NCBI RefSeq assembly: GCF_017377395.1
Contig: NZ_CP061800.1
Location: forward strand, 5,973,633-6,037,632
Reading direction: 5' to 3'
DNA from: Desulfonema magnum
GTDB taxonomy: Bacteria > Desulfobacterota > Desulfobacteria > Desulfobacterales > 4be13
Length of the DNA: 64,000 nucleotides
Part shown: piece by piece, positions 24,536 to 35,900 of the stretch
How the letters are laid out: each line of letters begins with the position of its first letter
Position numbering within the stretch: position 1 is the first letter of the stretch
Program-made: the position numbers and the translations under genes
Notes under the pieces: model-generated
Database searches by the model: none
Told to the model about the DNA's origin: nothing
What the model saw: only the letters and a program-made list of their open reading frames with translations

Positions 24536-26865
24536 TAAAACACTTCTTTCAGCCAGCGCATGAATGTGGATTCCGGCTTTTCTGTTTTTACCTCTGTTTT
24601 TACCTTTTCCTCTGCCTGGGGACAGGAAACCGTTTCTGTGGGAGCAGAACCTTGTATAAACGGAACCGCCATTGCATTTTCACACCTCTCGTGTGTCAGC
24701 GATCCTGTTTTTGCATCAATCACAGCCCATTCCACACTTTCGGGCAGGGGAAGTTCCAGGGGCGTATTGGCAATGCCGGCCATGATTCTGCCCCATATCT
24801 GCAACGCGCCTGAGGCCCCTGTGAGTCCGCAGGATTTATTGTCATCCCGTCCCACCCAGACCACTCCCAAATGATTTCCGGTAAACCCGGCAAACCAGCT
24901 GTCTTTCAGATCATTGGTGGTTCCGGTCTTACCCGCAGCCCCCAGGTCTTCCGGAAGCAGATGTTTCAAGGATCTGGCTGTGCCTTCCACAACAACGGCC
25001 TGGAGAATTTTATTGAGCAGATACACCGGTCCCGGTTCAAGATTCTGCTTCACGGTCAGAGGATAACGCTGCAAAGACGCACCATCAGGTTTGTAAACAG
25101 ACCGAATGGTGCGGGCCGGAGAATAAAAGCCTCCTGAGGCAAGGGTCTGATACATCTGCGCCACTTCAAGCGGAGACATTTCCACGGTTCCCAGCAGGGC
25201 AGAAGGATAAGGGGCCGCATCCCGTGTAAATCCCATTTCCCGAAGTGTTTCAAAGACATTGGGAAGCCCCACATCCATTCCCACCCGCACGGTTGCGACA
25301 TTATACGAATGCACCAGTGCGAGATACAGGGGAATCTTCCCATGATATTGACGGTCGTAGTTTTTGGGAATCCATGTTCCGCCTGTTCCGTTGGGGATTT
25401 TCATGTATGAGTCATCTGTCCGGGTGATCAGGGTGTATTGGTCAGGACGGTTCAGGGCTGTCAGAAATACCGCGGGTTTGATCAGGGAGCCGATGGGACG
25501 TTTCGCGTCCAGCGCACGGTTAAAGCCCTTAAAACTGGGATTGCGCCCGCCAATCAGCGCAAGGACTTCATTGCTACCGGTTGACGTGACCACCGCACTG
25601 GTTTGAAGTTTTCCTTTGGGAAGCCTGCGGCTCTTCTCAAGTCTGCTTACTTGCGAACTTACTGCTTTTTCCGCAGCAGACTGAACCTGCGGATCAAAGC
25701 TGGTGAAAATGCGTAATCCCGCGGAACGCAGGTCCTCTTCCCTGTATTCCTGAAGCAGCTGGCGTCTGACCAGATCGAGATATGCCGGGAACCGGGTGGT
25801 TCCTTTCGGAGGGTCCGCAATCACATCCAGAGATGTACGAATCACCTGTTTGGCTGCGTCAATGCGGATAAGTTCCTGGTCCTGCATAATGCTTAACACG
25901 GTGTTACGCCGTTCCATTGCCCTTTCAGGATGCTGCCGGGGATCATAAAAAGACGGGCCTTTGAGCAGTCCCACCAGCAGGGCAATTTCATGTGCTTTGA
26001 GATCACTGACAGATTTTCCAAAATAAAAGGAACTTGCCAGCCCGAATCCGTGAATGGCCCGTGCGCCGTCCTGTCCCAGATAGACCTCATTCAGATAGGC
26101 TTCCAAAATTTCATCTTTTTCATAATTCCATTCCAGGGCCAGGGCCATGAACAATTCGTCAATTTTTCGTTTGAATGTTTTCTTATTGGTGAGAAAAAAA
26201 TTCTTTGCCAATTGCTGGGTGATGGTACTTGCCCCCTGAACCACCCGGCGTTTGCGTATATTCGCAATTGCGGCCCGGACAACAGAGAGCAATTCAAAGC
26301 CGTAATGATCATAAAACCGCCGGTCTTCCACAGCAAGCAGGGTTCTGACCAATAGCGGGGGAACCTCCTTGAGCCTCACCAGAACCCGGTCTTCGTGATG
26401 GGTGGGAAAAAAACTGCCGATCAGGGCAGGATCAAAGCGAACCATATCCGGAAAGGTGTTGGTGTCCGAATCTTTAAGTAATTCCACTTTTCCTTTTTGG
26501 AGGATCATCTGAATTTTTTTTGATGGTAATTCACCATCTGCAAATTTGAAGGCACGGCAAAAAACATGAAATGTGTTTCCTGTGCGTAAAAATTTTCCCG
26601 GGGTGTCCAGTTCAACCGGCCGTTCCACCTGAACATATCGTATTTGTTTTAATTCCTGTTCAAATGCCGAGGCCCTGAGTGGCATTCCCAGATAAACTTC
26701 CAAAGGACGGGCATACACACGGGCGGGCAGCTCCCAGAGCTTGCCTTCAAATTTTTCCAGGACAATGCGATTAAAATGAGAAATATGGCGGGAGAGGCCG
26801 TAGCCAAGAGTCAGTACGCCGAAGATGAAAATTATTGTCAGAAGACGCTTTGTTGGTTTTTTCAT
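24535..26865 (-). CDS. mrcB: Class A penicillin-binding protein, PBP1b type
   Basis: The 776-residue bifunctional peptidoglycan synthase has an N-terminal membrane anchor (about 8-24) and a UB2H-like region (PARVYARPLEVYLGMPL, about 47-63). The GT51 glycosyltransferase carries catalytic Glu180 in EDRRFYDHYG and the QGASTITQQLAKNFFL motif. The transpeptidase has active-site SLIK (about 456), SYN in VHSYNVATVRVG and KTGT (about 645). All catalytic motifs are intact. It polymerises and cross-links lipid II in the periplasm. UB2H is the domain that binds LpoB in enterobacterial PBP1b, which fits with the overlapping lipoprotein gene downstream. The symbol mrcB is by family resemblance. Confidence 0.93.
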   Translation of the reverse strand: MKKPTKRLLTIIFIFGVLTLGYGLSRHISHFNRIVLEKFEGKLWELPARVYARPLEVYLGMPLRASAFEQELKQIRYVQVERPVELDTPGKFLRTGNTFHVFCRAFKFADGELPSKKIQMILQKGKVELLKDSDTNTFPDMVRFDPALIGSFFPTHHEDRVLVRLKEVPPLLVRTLLAVEDRRFYDHYGFELLSVVRAAIANIRKRRVVQGASTITQQLAKNFFLTNKKTFKRKIDELFMALALEWNYEKDEILEAYLNEVYLGQDGARAIHGFGLASSFYFGKSVSDLKAHEIALLVGLLKGPSFYDPRQHPERAMERRNTVLSIMQDQELIRIDAAKQVIRTSLDVIADPPKGTTRFPAYLDLVRRQLLQEYREEDLRSAGLRIFTSFDPQVQSAAEKAVSSQVSRLEKSRRLPKGKLQTSAVVTSTGSNEVLALIGGRNPSFKGFNRALDAKRPIGSLIKPAVFLTALNRPDQYTLITRTDDSYMKIPNGTGGTWIPKNYDRQYHGKIPLYLALVHSYNVATVRVGMDVGLPNVFETLREMGFTRDAAPYPSALLGTVEMSPLEVAQMYQTLASGGFYSPARTIRSVYKPDGASLQRYPLTVKQNLEPGPVYLLNKILQAVVVEGTARSLKHLLPEDLGAAGKTGTTNDLKDSWFAGFTGNHLGVVWVGRDDNKSCGLTGASGALQIWGRIMAGIANTPLELPLPESVEWAVIDAKTGSLTHERCENAMAVPFIQGSAPTETVSCPQAEEKVKTEVKTEKPESTFMRWLKEVF

Positions 26866-26920
26866 GGAATGTTGTTTTTCCTTTGTGATTTGTGATTTGT
26901 CATTGGTGATTCGTCATTGG

Positions 26921-28978
26921 TCATTGGTCATCTGCTGGCACCTCGTTGAGAACCTGAAGCAGATAAACGGCCTCTGCCAGTCCGATTCGTCTGTCACTGT
27001 TCACATCACCCTTTTTTGTTACTGAAAGAGCCGAATCTGAACAGGTAATTGTTTGCAGGCACAAAATCACATCAGCAATACTGATTTTATTGTCACCGTT
27101 GATATCCCCTTTTTTCTGATTCGGCTCTGCAAAACTGACATGAATGGCATGATCCTGCGACACGTTGGGAAACGTGTATGATGTTGTCAGTTCGGCTGGC
27201 TCATTGTCCACGGAGATGTTTTCAATATACCAGCCTGCATCCGGACTGAATTCAAACTGTTGGTCGCTGCCATGGTTCACAATGACCTCTCCGGCCGGAG
27301 AAATGGTTCCACCTTCTTCGGCAGAGGCCGTAATGGTGCGGGTAAGCATTTCACCAATTACAAAATCGCTGGTTATCCAATGCGCTGATGCTTCGCCTCC
27401 GTCCTCTGATGTGTGCATTTCCACCATGCCAAGACGATAGATGCCGTTCTCAAGCTCCTCGGAAAGTGTGGCAGAAGTCCGTCCGAAATTTTCAATGATT
27501 TTCAGAGAGGAGAATGCAGCATAATTATTTTCCTCATCTTTGAGATAAAGCCTCAGTTCCGCAGCCTCGCTGTTTACATCTGTTTTATCCCAAATTACGG
27601 TGTAAGTGTCTTTTTTAACAGGATTTGCTAATTCAGGAAAGACCTGATAATCTTCCGATACTGGAGCAATATCGTATATATATGCCAATCCCCCTCGGCC
27701 GTCCTCACTTCCAAAATTATCTGCTCCGACAACAGCGTAATCACCGGAAACCGACACTGATGACCCAAATCCTTTTATGTTCTCAGGATGATAGAATTCT
27801 CTTTCATGCCTCCACGAAGTTTCATAACGCCTCAGCAAATATGCCTTGTTGCTCCACATGCTGGCAAGGCAGGCTGCATCGTCAGAAATACCGAGATTGC
27901 TGAAATTGTCGCTTGTCACCGTGACGTTTTGCTCCTCCCACGAAGATTCGGTTTTCGTTAGAATGAGAGGGGGCTGGTCATAATTACTTATGGCAACATA
28001 ATGACCTGAATCAGAAATCCCCACAGCCTCCGCAAAATAAGCTCCGCCGCTTTTTTTGACCCTTTCGGTCCATGAGTCTCCGTCATGTTCAAAAATGTAA
28101 ACAGTTCCGCGTTCATGGCTGTATTGACTGATAACAGCATAATCCCCGGAAATTGCCAGAGAAGCGCCAAACATACTATTCTCCCCGGCATCACTGCCTG
28201 TGAGCTTTGCCTGTCTTTCCCACACCGCCCCGTTTCGCCTGAAGACATAAGCTGCACCAGTAAATCCGTTATCCGAGTAATCTCCGATGAGCGCGTAATC
28301 TCCGGAAAGCGAAACTGGGGAACCGAAATTTCCTTGTCCGCTGTCATCAGGTGTCAGGGTCTCCTGCCGAACCCAGCCGTCTTCGCCTCTTACGAAAATA
28401 CAAGCCGCATTCATAGCACCCACAAGCGCATAATCGCGGCTGAGGGAAACAGGCCATCCGAAATCCAGGACATCGCCCTCGGGCATCAGTTTGGCCCGCT
28501 GAGACCAAGTGTTCCCTTCTTTTGTGAAGATATAAGCTGCATTGTTTCCGTAAGCTCCTATGAGGACATCATCCCCGGAAATGGAAACCGCGCCGCCGAA
28601 TAAATTATCCGGCTTGTCATCATCAGCGAAAATTTCAACGCCCATGAGTTCCGCCATCCTGAATTCAACCTGAAATTCAATATCCTGGGTAATGTTTTCC
28701 AGGGGATATTGCAAACTGCTTATACCGGTGTCCGCCGAAATGCTATTGCCGCCGTATGTTATTGCTGCAATCTCATAGCCATCATCTGAAGTGATAAAAA
28801 AATTCCGGGTTTCGCCGTGATTCACGGTGAATGTTCCTGACGGAACAATATTACCGTTGGCTTCTGCGATGACGGTTATCTCGTGAGACGCTGGTTCGTC
28901 TGCAAACGCAAGAGACAGCATAACAGATAATAAGACTCCGAAACCGGATAAGAAAAATTTTCTGATCTCCAAGTTCAT
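26921..28978 (-). CDS. Secreted FG-GAP repeat protein with dockerin-like C-terminus
   Basis: This 685-residue protein has a signal peptide (to about 26, LSLAFA). A bacterial-repeat domain (ITVIAEANGNIVPSGTFTVN) leads to seven or so FG-GAP-like blades (FGGAVSISGDDVLIGAY, FGSPVSLSGDYALIGDY, SVSVSGDYAVVGADN) that should form a beta-propeller. A second bacterial-repeat domain (GGTISPAGEVIVNHGS) follows. The protein ends with two dockerin type I/EF-hand-like calcium loops (GDINGDNKISIADVILCL, GDVNSDRRIGLAEAVYLL). It is probably a calcium-binding surface protein. Its Shine-Dalgarno AAAGGAGG (28989-28996 on this strand) directly abuts an 88-bp IS1-type MITE that has a second copy of the same 8 bases on its other side. 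Confidence 0.85.
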   Translation of the reverse strand: MNLEIRKFFLSGFGVLLSVMLSLAFADEPASHEITVIAEANGNIVPSGTFTVNHGETRNFFITSDDGYEIAAITYGGNSISADTGISSLQYPLENITQDIEFQVEFRMAELMGVEIFADDDKPDNLFGGAVSISGDDVLIGAYGNNAAYIFTKEGNTWSQRAKLMPEGDVLDFGWPVSLSRDYALVGAMNAACIFVRGEDGWVRQETLTPDDSGQGNFGSPVSLSGDYALIGDYSDNGFTGAAYVFRRNGAVWERQAKLTGSDAGENSMFGASLAISGDYAVISQYSHERGTVYIFEHDGDSWTERVKKSGGAYFAEAVGISDSGHYVAISNYDQPPLILTKTESSWEEQNVTVTSDNFSNLGISDDAACLASMWSNKAYLLRRYETSWRHEREFYHPENIKGFGSSVSVSGDYAVVGADNFGSEDGRGGLAYIYDIAPVSEDYQVFPELANPVKKDTYTVIWDKTDVNSEAAELRLYLKDEENNYAAFSSLKIIENFGRTSATLSEELENGIYRLGMVEMHTSEDGGEASAHWITSDFVIGEMLTRTITASAEEGGTISPAGEVIVNHGSDQQFEFSPDAGWYIENISVDNEPAELTTSYTFPNVSQDHAIHVSFAEPNQKKGDINGDNKISIADVILCLQTITCSDSALSVTKKGDVNSDRRIGLAEAVYLLQVLNEVPADDQ

Positions 28979-28988
28979 GGGAAACCAA

Positions 28989-28996
28989 CCTCCTTT
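28989..28996 (-). promoter_or_regulatory. Ribosome-binding site that is also a target-site duplication
   Basis: CCTCCTTT on the plus strand (AAAGGAGG on the coding strand) is the Shine-Dalgarno of the FG-GAP gene. The identical 8 bases recur at 29085-29092 on the other side of the MITE, as expected for an 8-bp target-site duplication. Confidence 0.8.
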
Positions 28997-29084
28997 GGTG
29001 GTGTTCTAAAACTGGACTTGTCCCAATATTTACAGAATTGATTCAGAGAGTTATAAAGTTTAGCTCCATTTTTAGAACACTACC
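28997..29084. mobile_element. 88-bp MITE derived from the IS1-type element
   Basis: The left end GGTGGTGTTCTAAAACTGGA (and CTT beyond) is identical to the right end of the IS at 57884-58763. The right end, read inwards, is GGTAGTGTTCTAAAAATGGA and then GCTA, matching the left end of that IS except for two bases. The interior has no coding capacity. It is flanked by 8-bp direct repeats CCTCCTTT. It is therefore a transposed, internally deleted derivative mobilisable by the IS transposase. Confidence 0.88.
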
Positions 29085-29092
29085 CCTCCTTT

Positions 29093-29986
29093 CATGGTCT
29101 TATCTGCAAGGATTGTTTGTAAAAAAGGATTTTGTCCGGCCTTGTGTGCAAACCCTTTCTTACACACAATCCTTGTGGATATGCAAGAACAAATTTTCGT
29201 AAAATTTATTTAATATTTTAAAAAAGTTAAACAGTGATAATTTATATTATATAATAAAAAATATAAGGAATTAATTTTCGTTATTGACGAAATCTTATGT
29301 GGCATGATATCATAGTTAAAAGTTTATTTAAAAAATAATGTCAGCCATAATTATCAGACCTCGTTATCTTATCTACACGGATTATCTACACGGATTATGG
29401 GTAAGCAGGGATTACGGGATTCTTGCCCGAATATAATCCCTGCTTAACCATAGTCTGTGCAGATGGGGCGGAGATGGGTATCCACGGATTGTTTTCATCT
29501 GCATGGATTGTGGTTAAGAAGGGGATTACTTTCCGGTTGTCAGCTCGATTCTTTGCATGGAATCGGCACATTATGAAAGGCGGCCCGTAATCCTTTCCTA
29601 ACCATAATCCATGTAGATGGTGAGGGCATCATCAGCCTCATCTACATGGATTATGGTTAAGCAGGGATTATTCTGCTCCTCTCCGGGGACTGAGTCGTTC
29701 CATGCAACCGGGCTGGCGGGAAGGGTGAGCAGTAATCCTTGCTTAACCATAATCCATGTAGATGATCAAAAAACAAAATTTTTTCATAAGAAAATAATTT
29801 TTTTTGTATATAATTAAAGATAAGGGGATGGATAAATTTAGGAACTATTGAATTAAACTATAAAAGAAAGGAACAAAAATGACATACCGACTAATCAGTC
29901 TAATGGCGCAGATTATGGCAATCTTTTTCGTTCTTCCCGGAACTGAAAAACTAACCTTTGACAAAACAAACAAAAAGGAGGTCAGT
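29093..29986. repeat. Gene-free region with ATCTACACGGATT palindromes upstream of the RHS gene
   Basis: At least three large imperfect palindromes (about 29363-29470, 29500-29610, 29636-29765) have the form ATCTACACGGATTATGGTTA ... TAACCATAATCCATGTAGAT with a variable centre. A diverged one (ATCTGCAAGGATTG ... CAATCCTTGTGGAT) is at about 29107-29183. The same family forms the arrays at 42.0-43.2 and 44.0-45.1 kb. The stretch 29200-29340 is AT-rich with no recognisable gene. Confidence 0.8.
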
Positions 29987-32900
29987 ATGAAGCGGCTTGG
30001 TTTCTTGGCATTAATTTTACTTATGACTATTGTATTTTCAACAGCGCCGGCTTCTGCCATTTCGATCAAGGTTGAGGAGCCTGTTGACCAGATCACGTCA
30101 CCTCTGACTGATATAAAAGCAGGTGATCTTTACAATCTTCAATGGCAGTTTGATTCCCAAAGAAACAGCGCAAGGCTGATCTTCGGGCTTCAGTCCGGGG
30201 AAGGGGAAACGCCTCTGCTTCGTGTCGATGCGCTGAATCATCAGGGCAATGAGGGCAAGATTGTCACTATTCCCGAAGATACGAAGGGGGATGGGTTCCA
30301 TTTTGTTGTCTATTCTAAGGGGATAAAGATATATCAGACCGAAAAATTTTCCATTTATGAACCGTCTGAGACGCTGCCAGAATCGGAGGGTGTTCCCGTA
30401 ACCATATCTTCCACGCCTGACGGGGGCCGTTGGAATGATCCGGATACCTGGGAGGGCGGGGTTGTTCCGAGCGGGGATCATGTCAGCGTAAACATTTACG
30501 GGGATGTGGTGATAGATCGGAATATGACCGTGAAAGACCTCACCATCCACGAAGATGGAAGCCTGAGCAATGTTTATCATCGGGTGCTGCAAGTCACAGG
30601 GAGTTTTAGCGACAACAACACCGAGACCGGTGACGATTCGTTTATCATAGTTCAGGAGGAGGATGCTCAGGAAGATGATGACACGGTTCTGAACATTCTG
30701 AAAAATGCTCCCCATTCGTTGATCACGGAGTCTGCGGAAGCGTCTGCTGTGACGGAAACCGTGGCGAACCTGTTTGACCGGAATGTCCATACTTCCTATG
30801 AGGCATCCGGTACCGCCCTGGTGGATGTGAGTCTGGATAAGGTTCAGTCTGTCAGTGAAATCCGGATTTATGGTTCGGCGTCTTATAAGCTGACCGTCCG
30901 GGAACAGGTCAATGGTCAGTGGCGGGATGTGGAATCCCTTGAGAATTTGGATTTGAGCGCATTGAGTGATGAATGGCATCACTATGAGCCTGCTCAGACC
31001 GTTGAGACGGATGCGCTTCGTTTCCAACTGATTCCCACCGCGGCAATCCCTGAAAATGTTTACGGCATCCGGGAGATTGAGATATGGTCTTCGGGTGAGC
31101 ATACACCGGTTCAGTCTGGAAACGCGCTGCTGGCTCTGATGGATGCGGGGGTTGATGTTGAGCAGGGCAGGCGCTATCAGGCAGACCCGGAAATGGGCGT
31201 CATCGGCCCTGAGGAGGGCCAGTATGCTGATTTTGATCAGGATAATGTGTTTCATTTTGATCTGGCCTATCAGCCAGATCAGATTAAGCGGGCATATCTG
31301 AGCTATGATTTGTCAGGACTTGCCCATCAGACCGGTGCGATCCGGAGTGTCAATGATCAGCCTGCCGTGGGCGGCTATGTTATCGAGCACGGTGAAGGCG
31401 GAGCGCAGATTGAGGGCATTGCTCCGGTCTGGCTGAACCAGGGGGGAAATGTCATTCGTTTCAAACCCCTTTCCGATGACGAGCGTTATGTGGTGAGCAA
31501 TGTCCGGGTTGTGATTGAGCTGGATAACGGATCAAACTCTGTCAGTTATGTCAGGAGCAATCAGAGCCGGGATGAGTCGGCTATCGCGAGCGTTTATGAC
31601 GGAGATATGTCCACGGGTCTGAAACTGGCCCGGCCGGATGATTCGGTTCTCCGTATGGGATGGATGAGAAATCTGTGGCAGAAGTTCTCGGGATCGCAGA
31701 CGGCCGATGAATCGGTTATCGAACTCGGATTTGACCGCCTGACCGATCTGACCGCGGTGGGGTTCTACGCGACCGCCGGGCTTGAGGGGGAAGTGGGGCT
31801 TGCTCTGCAAAAAGAGGGGCAATGGGTTCCGAATTCCGGGGTGATTGAGGGAAAGCGCAAACAGGGGTGGCATTATCTGAATGTTCAGGATGGTGAATAT
31901 GCTCAGGGTGCCCGGCTTGTTTTTACGGATGCCACAGGGACTGACACTGAAATTCGTGAGGTCAGGGCATTGGGTTCCAATCTGGGAAGCACCGACGCGG
32001 CCATGATCACCATCACATATCCGGATAAGGGGCAGTATTTCGGGGATCAGGTTTATGTCCGAGGGTTTGTAAGCCCTGTGAATAACGGTTCGGGGCAGGC
32101 TGAACTTTATTTTAAAAATCAGAAGATTGCTCATGTCAATGGTGAGTTTGAGGCCATTATAAAAACAGAAAATACGAGCATTGAACTGACTGCTGTTTAT
32201 CCTGACGGCGAAACCGTTGCCAGCGTGCTTCCTTTGCTGGAAAACCGCCTGAGCGATGAGATTGAGATTCGTGAAGGGTGTCAGACCTTGGTTGATGAGG
32301 AAGACGACGACGAGGATTCGGATGACGAAAATCAGGATGATGACGGGGTTTCCGGCGATGTGAATCTGATTGAGGATGTTTATGTGAGGGCTGACAAGGA
32401 TCATAAACATGAGTTCAAAAGCGGGGCAAAGCTTGAGGTGGGCAAGGGCGCTCTGAAAAGAACAACAAAGATCAGCATGATGACGCTGCGGGATCGTGAT
32501 CTGCCGGCTTTGGACGCGGGCATGGTGAACGTGACCGACAAGCACAAGGGATATCGTTTTCTGCCTCACGGCATGAAGTTTGACAAAAAGGTCAAAGTCA
32601 GATTGCCTTATAAGAAGGATCTGATTCCCGAAGGCATGGAAGATAAGGATGTCCGAACCTATTTCTTTGATGAGGCTTCGGGGCGATGGGTTCCGCTGGC
32701 AAAGGAAAGCTTTGATCCTGACACTGGCGAGGTGGTCAGCGAGACCGATCATTTTACCGATATGATCAACGCGGTGGTACAGGTTCCGGATTCTCCCCAG
32801 ACCACTTCGTTTAACCCCACACAGATCAAAGATATAAAGGTGGCGAATCCTGCCGCAAAGGTGAATCTGATTGAGCCGCCCCAGGCAAATAACCAGGGAG

Positions 32901-35900
32901 ATGCCCGCCTGAGTTATCCCCTTGAAGTGCCTCCGGGACGCAAGGGGATGCAGCCACAACTGGCTGTTCAGTACAGTTCCGGCGGCGGAAATGGCTGGAT
33001 GGGGCTGGGCTGGGATCTGCCGGTGCAGATGATCGGTATTGACACTCGCTGGGGCGTTCCCCGGTATGACGCGGGCAAGGAGACCGAAACCTACACATTA
33101 AGCGGTCAGCAGCTTACGCCGGTGGCACATCGCAGCGCGCTGGTGGCGCGTACCAGTAATAAAATCTTCCATACCCGTGTGGAAGGCGGGTTTCAGAAGA
33201 TTATCCGTCACGGGGACAGCCCCAAAGACTACTGGTGGGAGGTGATTGATAAAAACGGAACCCACTCTTTTTATGGCGGTACAGATGCTTACGGCCCGGA
33301 TGAAAATGCAATCCTGACCGATGATGAGGGGAATATTGCCAAATGGGCATTGTCCCAGGTGCAGGACAGCAACGGCAACACCATTGACTATGAATATGTG
33401 CGCCAGCAGGATTCAGGCGTGGGAAGCGGCTCAGGAGGTGTGGCAGGTTATGAACTGTATTTGGCAAACATCTTTTACACGGGCTATGGAAATTCTCCGG
33501 GGCCTTACCAAGTGACGTTTCTCCGGGATCGTGATCTCGGTGAGATCAGAAGATCAGATGTCACCATTGATGCCCGGCTCGGGTTCAAGAAAGTGACTGC
33601 TGACTTGCTGAGAAAAGCGGAGGTGCGGTATAACGGACAGATGATCCGCAGCTATGAGTTTGTTTACACGGAAGGTGCGTTCAAGAAAACCCTGCTGAAA
33701 TCCATCATCCAGCTTGATGAGCATGGCGAGGAATTTAACCGGCATGATTTTGAGTATTTTGATGAGGCTCGAAATGCAAACGGCGGGTATCATGGATTTG
33801 GCTCGTCTGAGACGTGGAATACCGGCGATGATGATGTCAACGGAGGTCTGGTTTATCACGGAGAGGCCAGCGCAATCGGCGGAACCGGCAGCAACAGTGT
33901 CGGCGGACATATGTATGTGGGCATCGCGGTTGGCGGATGTGATAAGAAGTTTTCCATTGGCGGCAAAGTGGGTTATAATCAGAGCAAAAACAAAGGCATC
34001 CTGACCTTTAGCGATGTCAATGGCGACGGACTTCCGGACAAGATATTTGGCTATGGCAATGTTTTCCGGCCCAATTTGTCTGGGCCCGGGGGGGCCACAA
34101 GGTTTGGCGATCCCATTGGTATCGGGCTTGGCAATATTTCAAGAGAAAAATCAAAGATGTTCTCCTACGGAGCAGAGCTTTATCTGGTCGGGGGCATCGG
34201 GATCAACCGCAGCAACTCCTTTACCGAAAGCGACACCTACCTGAGCGATGTGAACGGAGACGGCATTATTGACTTGGTAAAAGGCGGTTCAGTGCGATTC
34301 GGGAGGCCCGATGATCCTGAGAAACTGAGACCTGTTCCGTATTATGGTTCTGATTCTTCTGACACTCCTTATCCTGTGGGACCCGGCGCGGTTGACGGCC
34401 AGGGACTGCTCGAAGATTTTCAGGATCTGTATGAGGAGATGCTGAAAGCCAGCCCGCTCCATGACACGCTGAGACGCTGGACAGCTCCGTTTGCCGGGCA
34501 GATTGCCATCAGCGGCGATATTGCACTGGTTGAGGATACCAGCGAAGAACGTGCGGAATACAGAACAGCCGATGGTGTGAGAGTCGCTATTCAGCATAAC
34601 AGCAGTGAATTGTGGGCAGCGGAGATAGATGCCACAGATTACAGCGTCAAATCTCCCCAGGGACTTGAAGCGATCACCGTGGAAAAAGGCGACCGGATTT
34701 ATTTCAGGGTTCAGTCCCGCTTTGACGGCGCTTATGATCAGGTGCGGTGGGATCCGGAAATCGCCTATCTGAATATGGAGCCTGTCACCGACGCGAACGA
34801 TCTGAATCATTACGTTTATCAGGCAAGTGCGGATTTTATTCCCACCGGCAGGAGCAATATGTCGGTATCCATGCCCATCACCGGGAGTATTCATCTGAGC
34901 GGTGATGTGGAGAAACTCGCGGCCACTTCCGATGACATCAGGGTTCTGGTGCTGCTGAATGACGAAGAGGTCTTCAGCCAGACATCCGGCTTTGATCAGA
35001 TGGAAACCATATCGGTTGATCTGAATCTGGATGTTACTCAGGAAGATCAGTTGAAACTCAAAATTGAGGCAGATTCCCCGATTGATCTGACCCAGATTCG
35101 CTGGAAACCCCATCTGGAATACCTCTCTGCCGAAGGTGTCGAGACGGTTTATGATGACCAGGGGAATTCCGTGATCACGTTTGACCCGCCTTATCTCACA
35201 GATGTGTATGGAGAAAATGATCTGAACGCTCCCCCTGAGCCATGGATCGCTCCCCGGACTGGCATTTTCACAGTAACATCTTCTGTTACCACCACAGGCA
35301 TCGCCGGAAGAATGGTATTGACGGCAAAGCGGGTTAATGAGCTCTTGGACAAGGCAACCTTTGATGTGAGCGATGCAGCAGGCACAACCCTCTCCATAGA
35401 CGTGGCTCAGGGAGATGAAGTCTGGTTCGAGTTGAACACGACCGACCGCGAACTTGCCCAGGGGATCGGCTCCTACCGGATTTCGGTTGATGGAGAAACC
35501 GTTCCGAGCGCGCTGAACTTCCCCGGGGAAGAGGGCTTTTTCGGCCAGCCCTTCCGCGGCTGGACTTATGCGGGGTACAAAGGGGACGGGGAACGGGCCG
35601 CTCAGGCCATTATCGAGTCTGACCTGGTCATACCTGAGATTGATCAGAGTCAGATTGATGCCAACATGCAGGTCACGGATCCCGATGAACTTGATCCCCA
35701 GTTTTCTCCTGAAAAAGCCGATGGCATTCTGTTTTATCCGGATCCCGCGTCTCATCGCTGGAGAGGTTTTGATGACGGAACTTGGGTGGGAGCGGATATT
35801 CAGAGCAGCTCCCGGCTCGGCATGGATAATATCTCTGTTCCGAAACCTGAAAACTATGCCGGGGCCAGAGCGGTGAATCGTTTGTCAGAGGGAAAACAGA

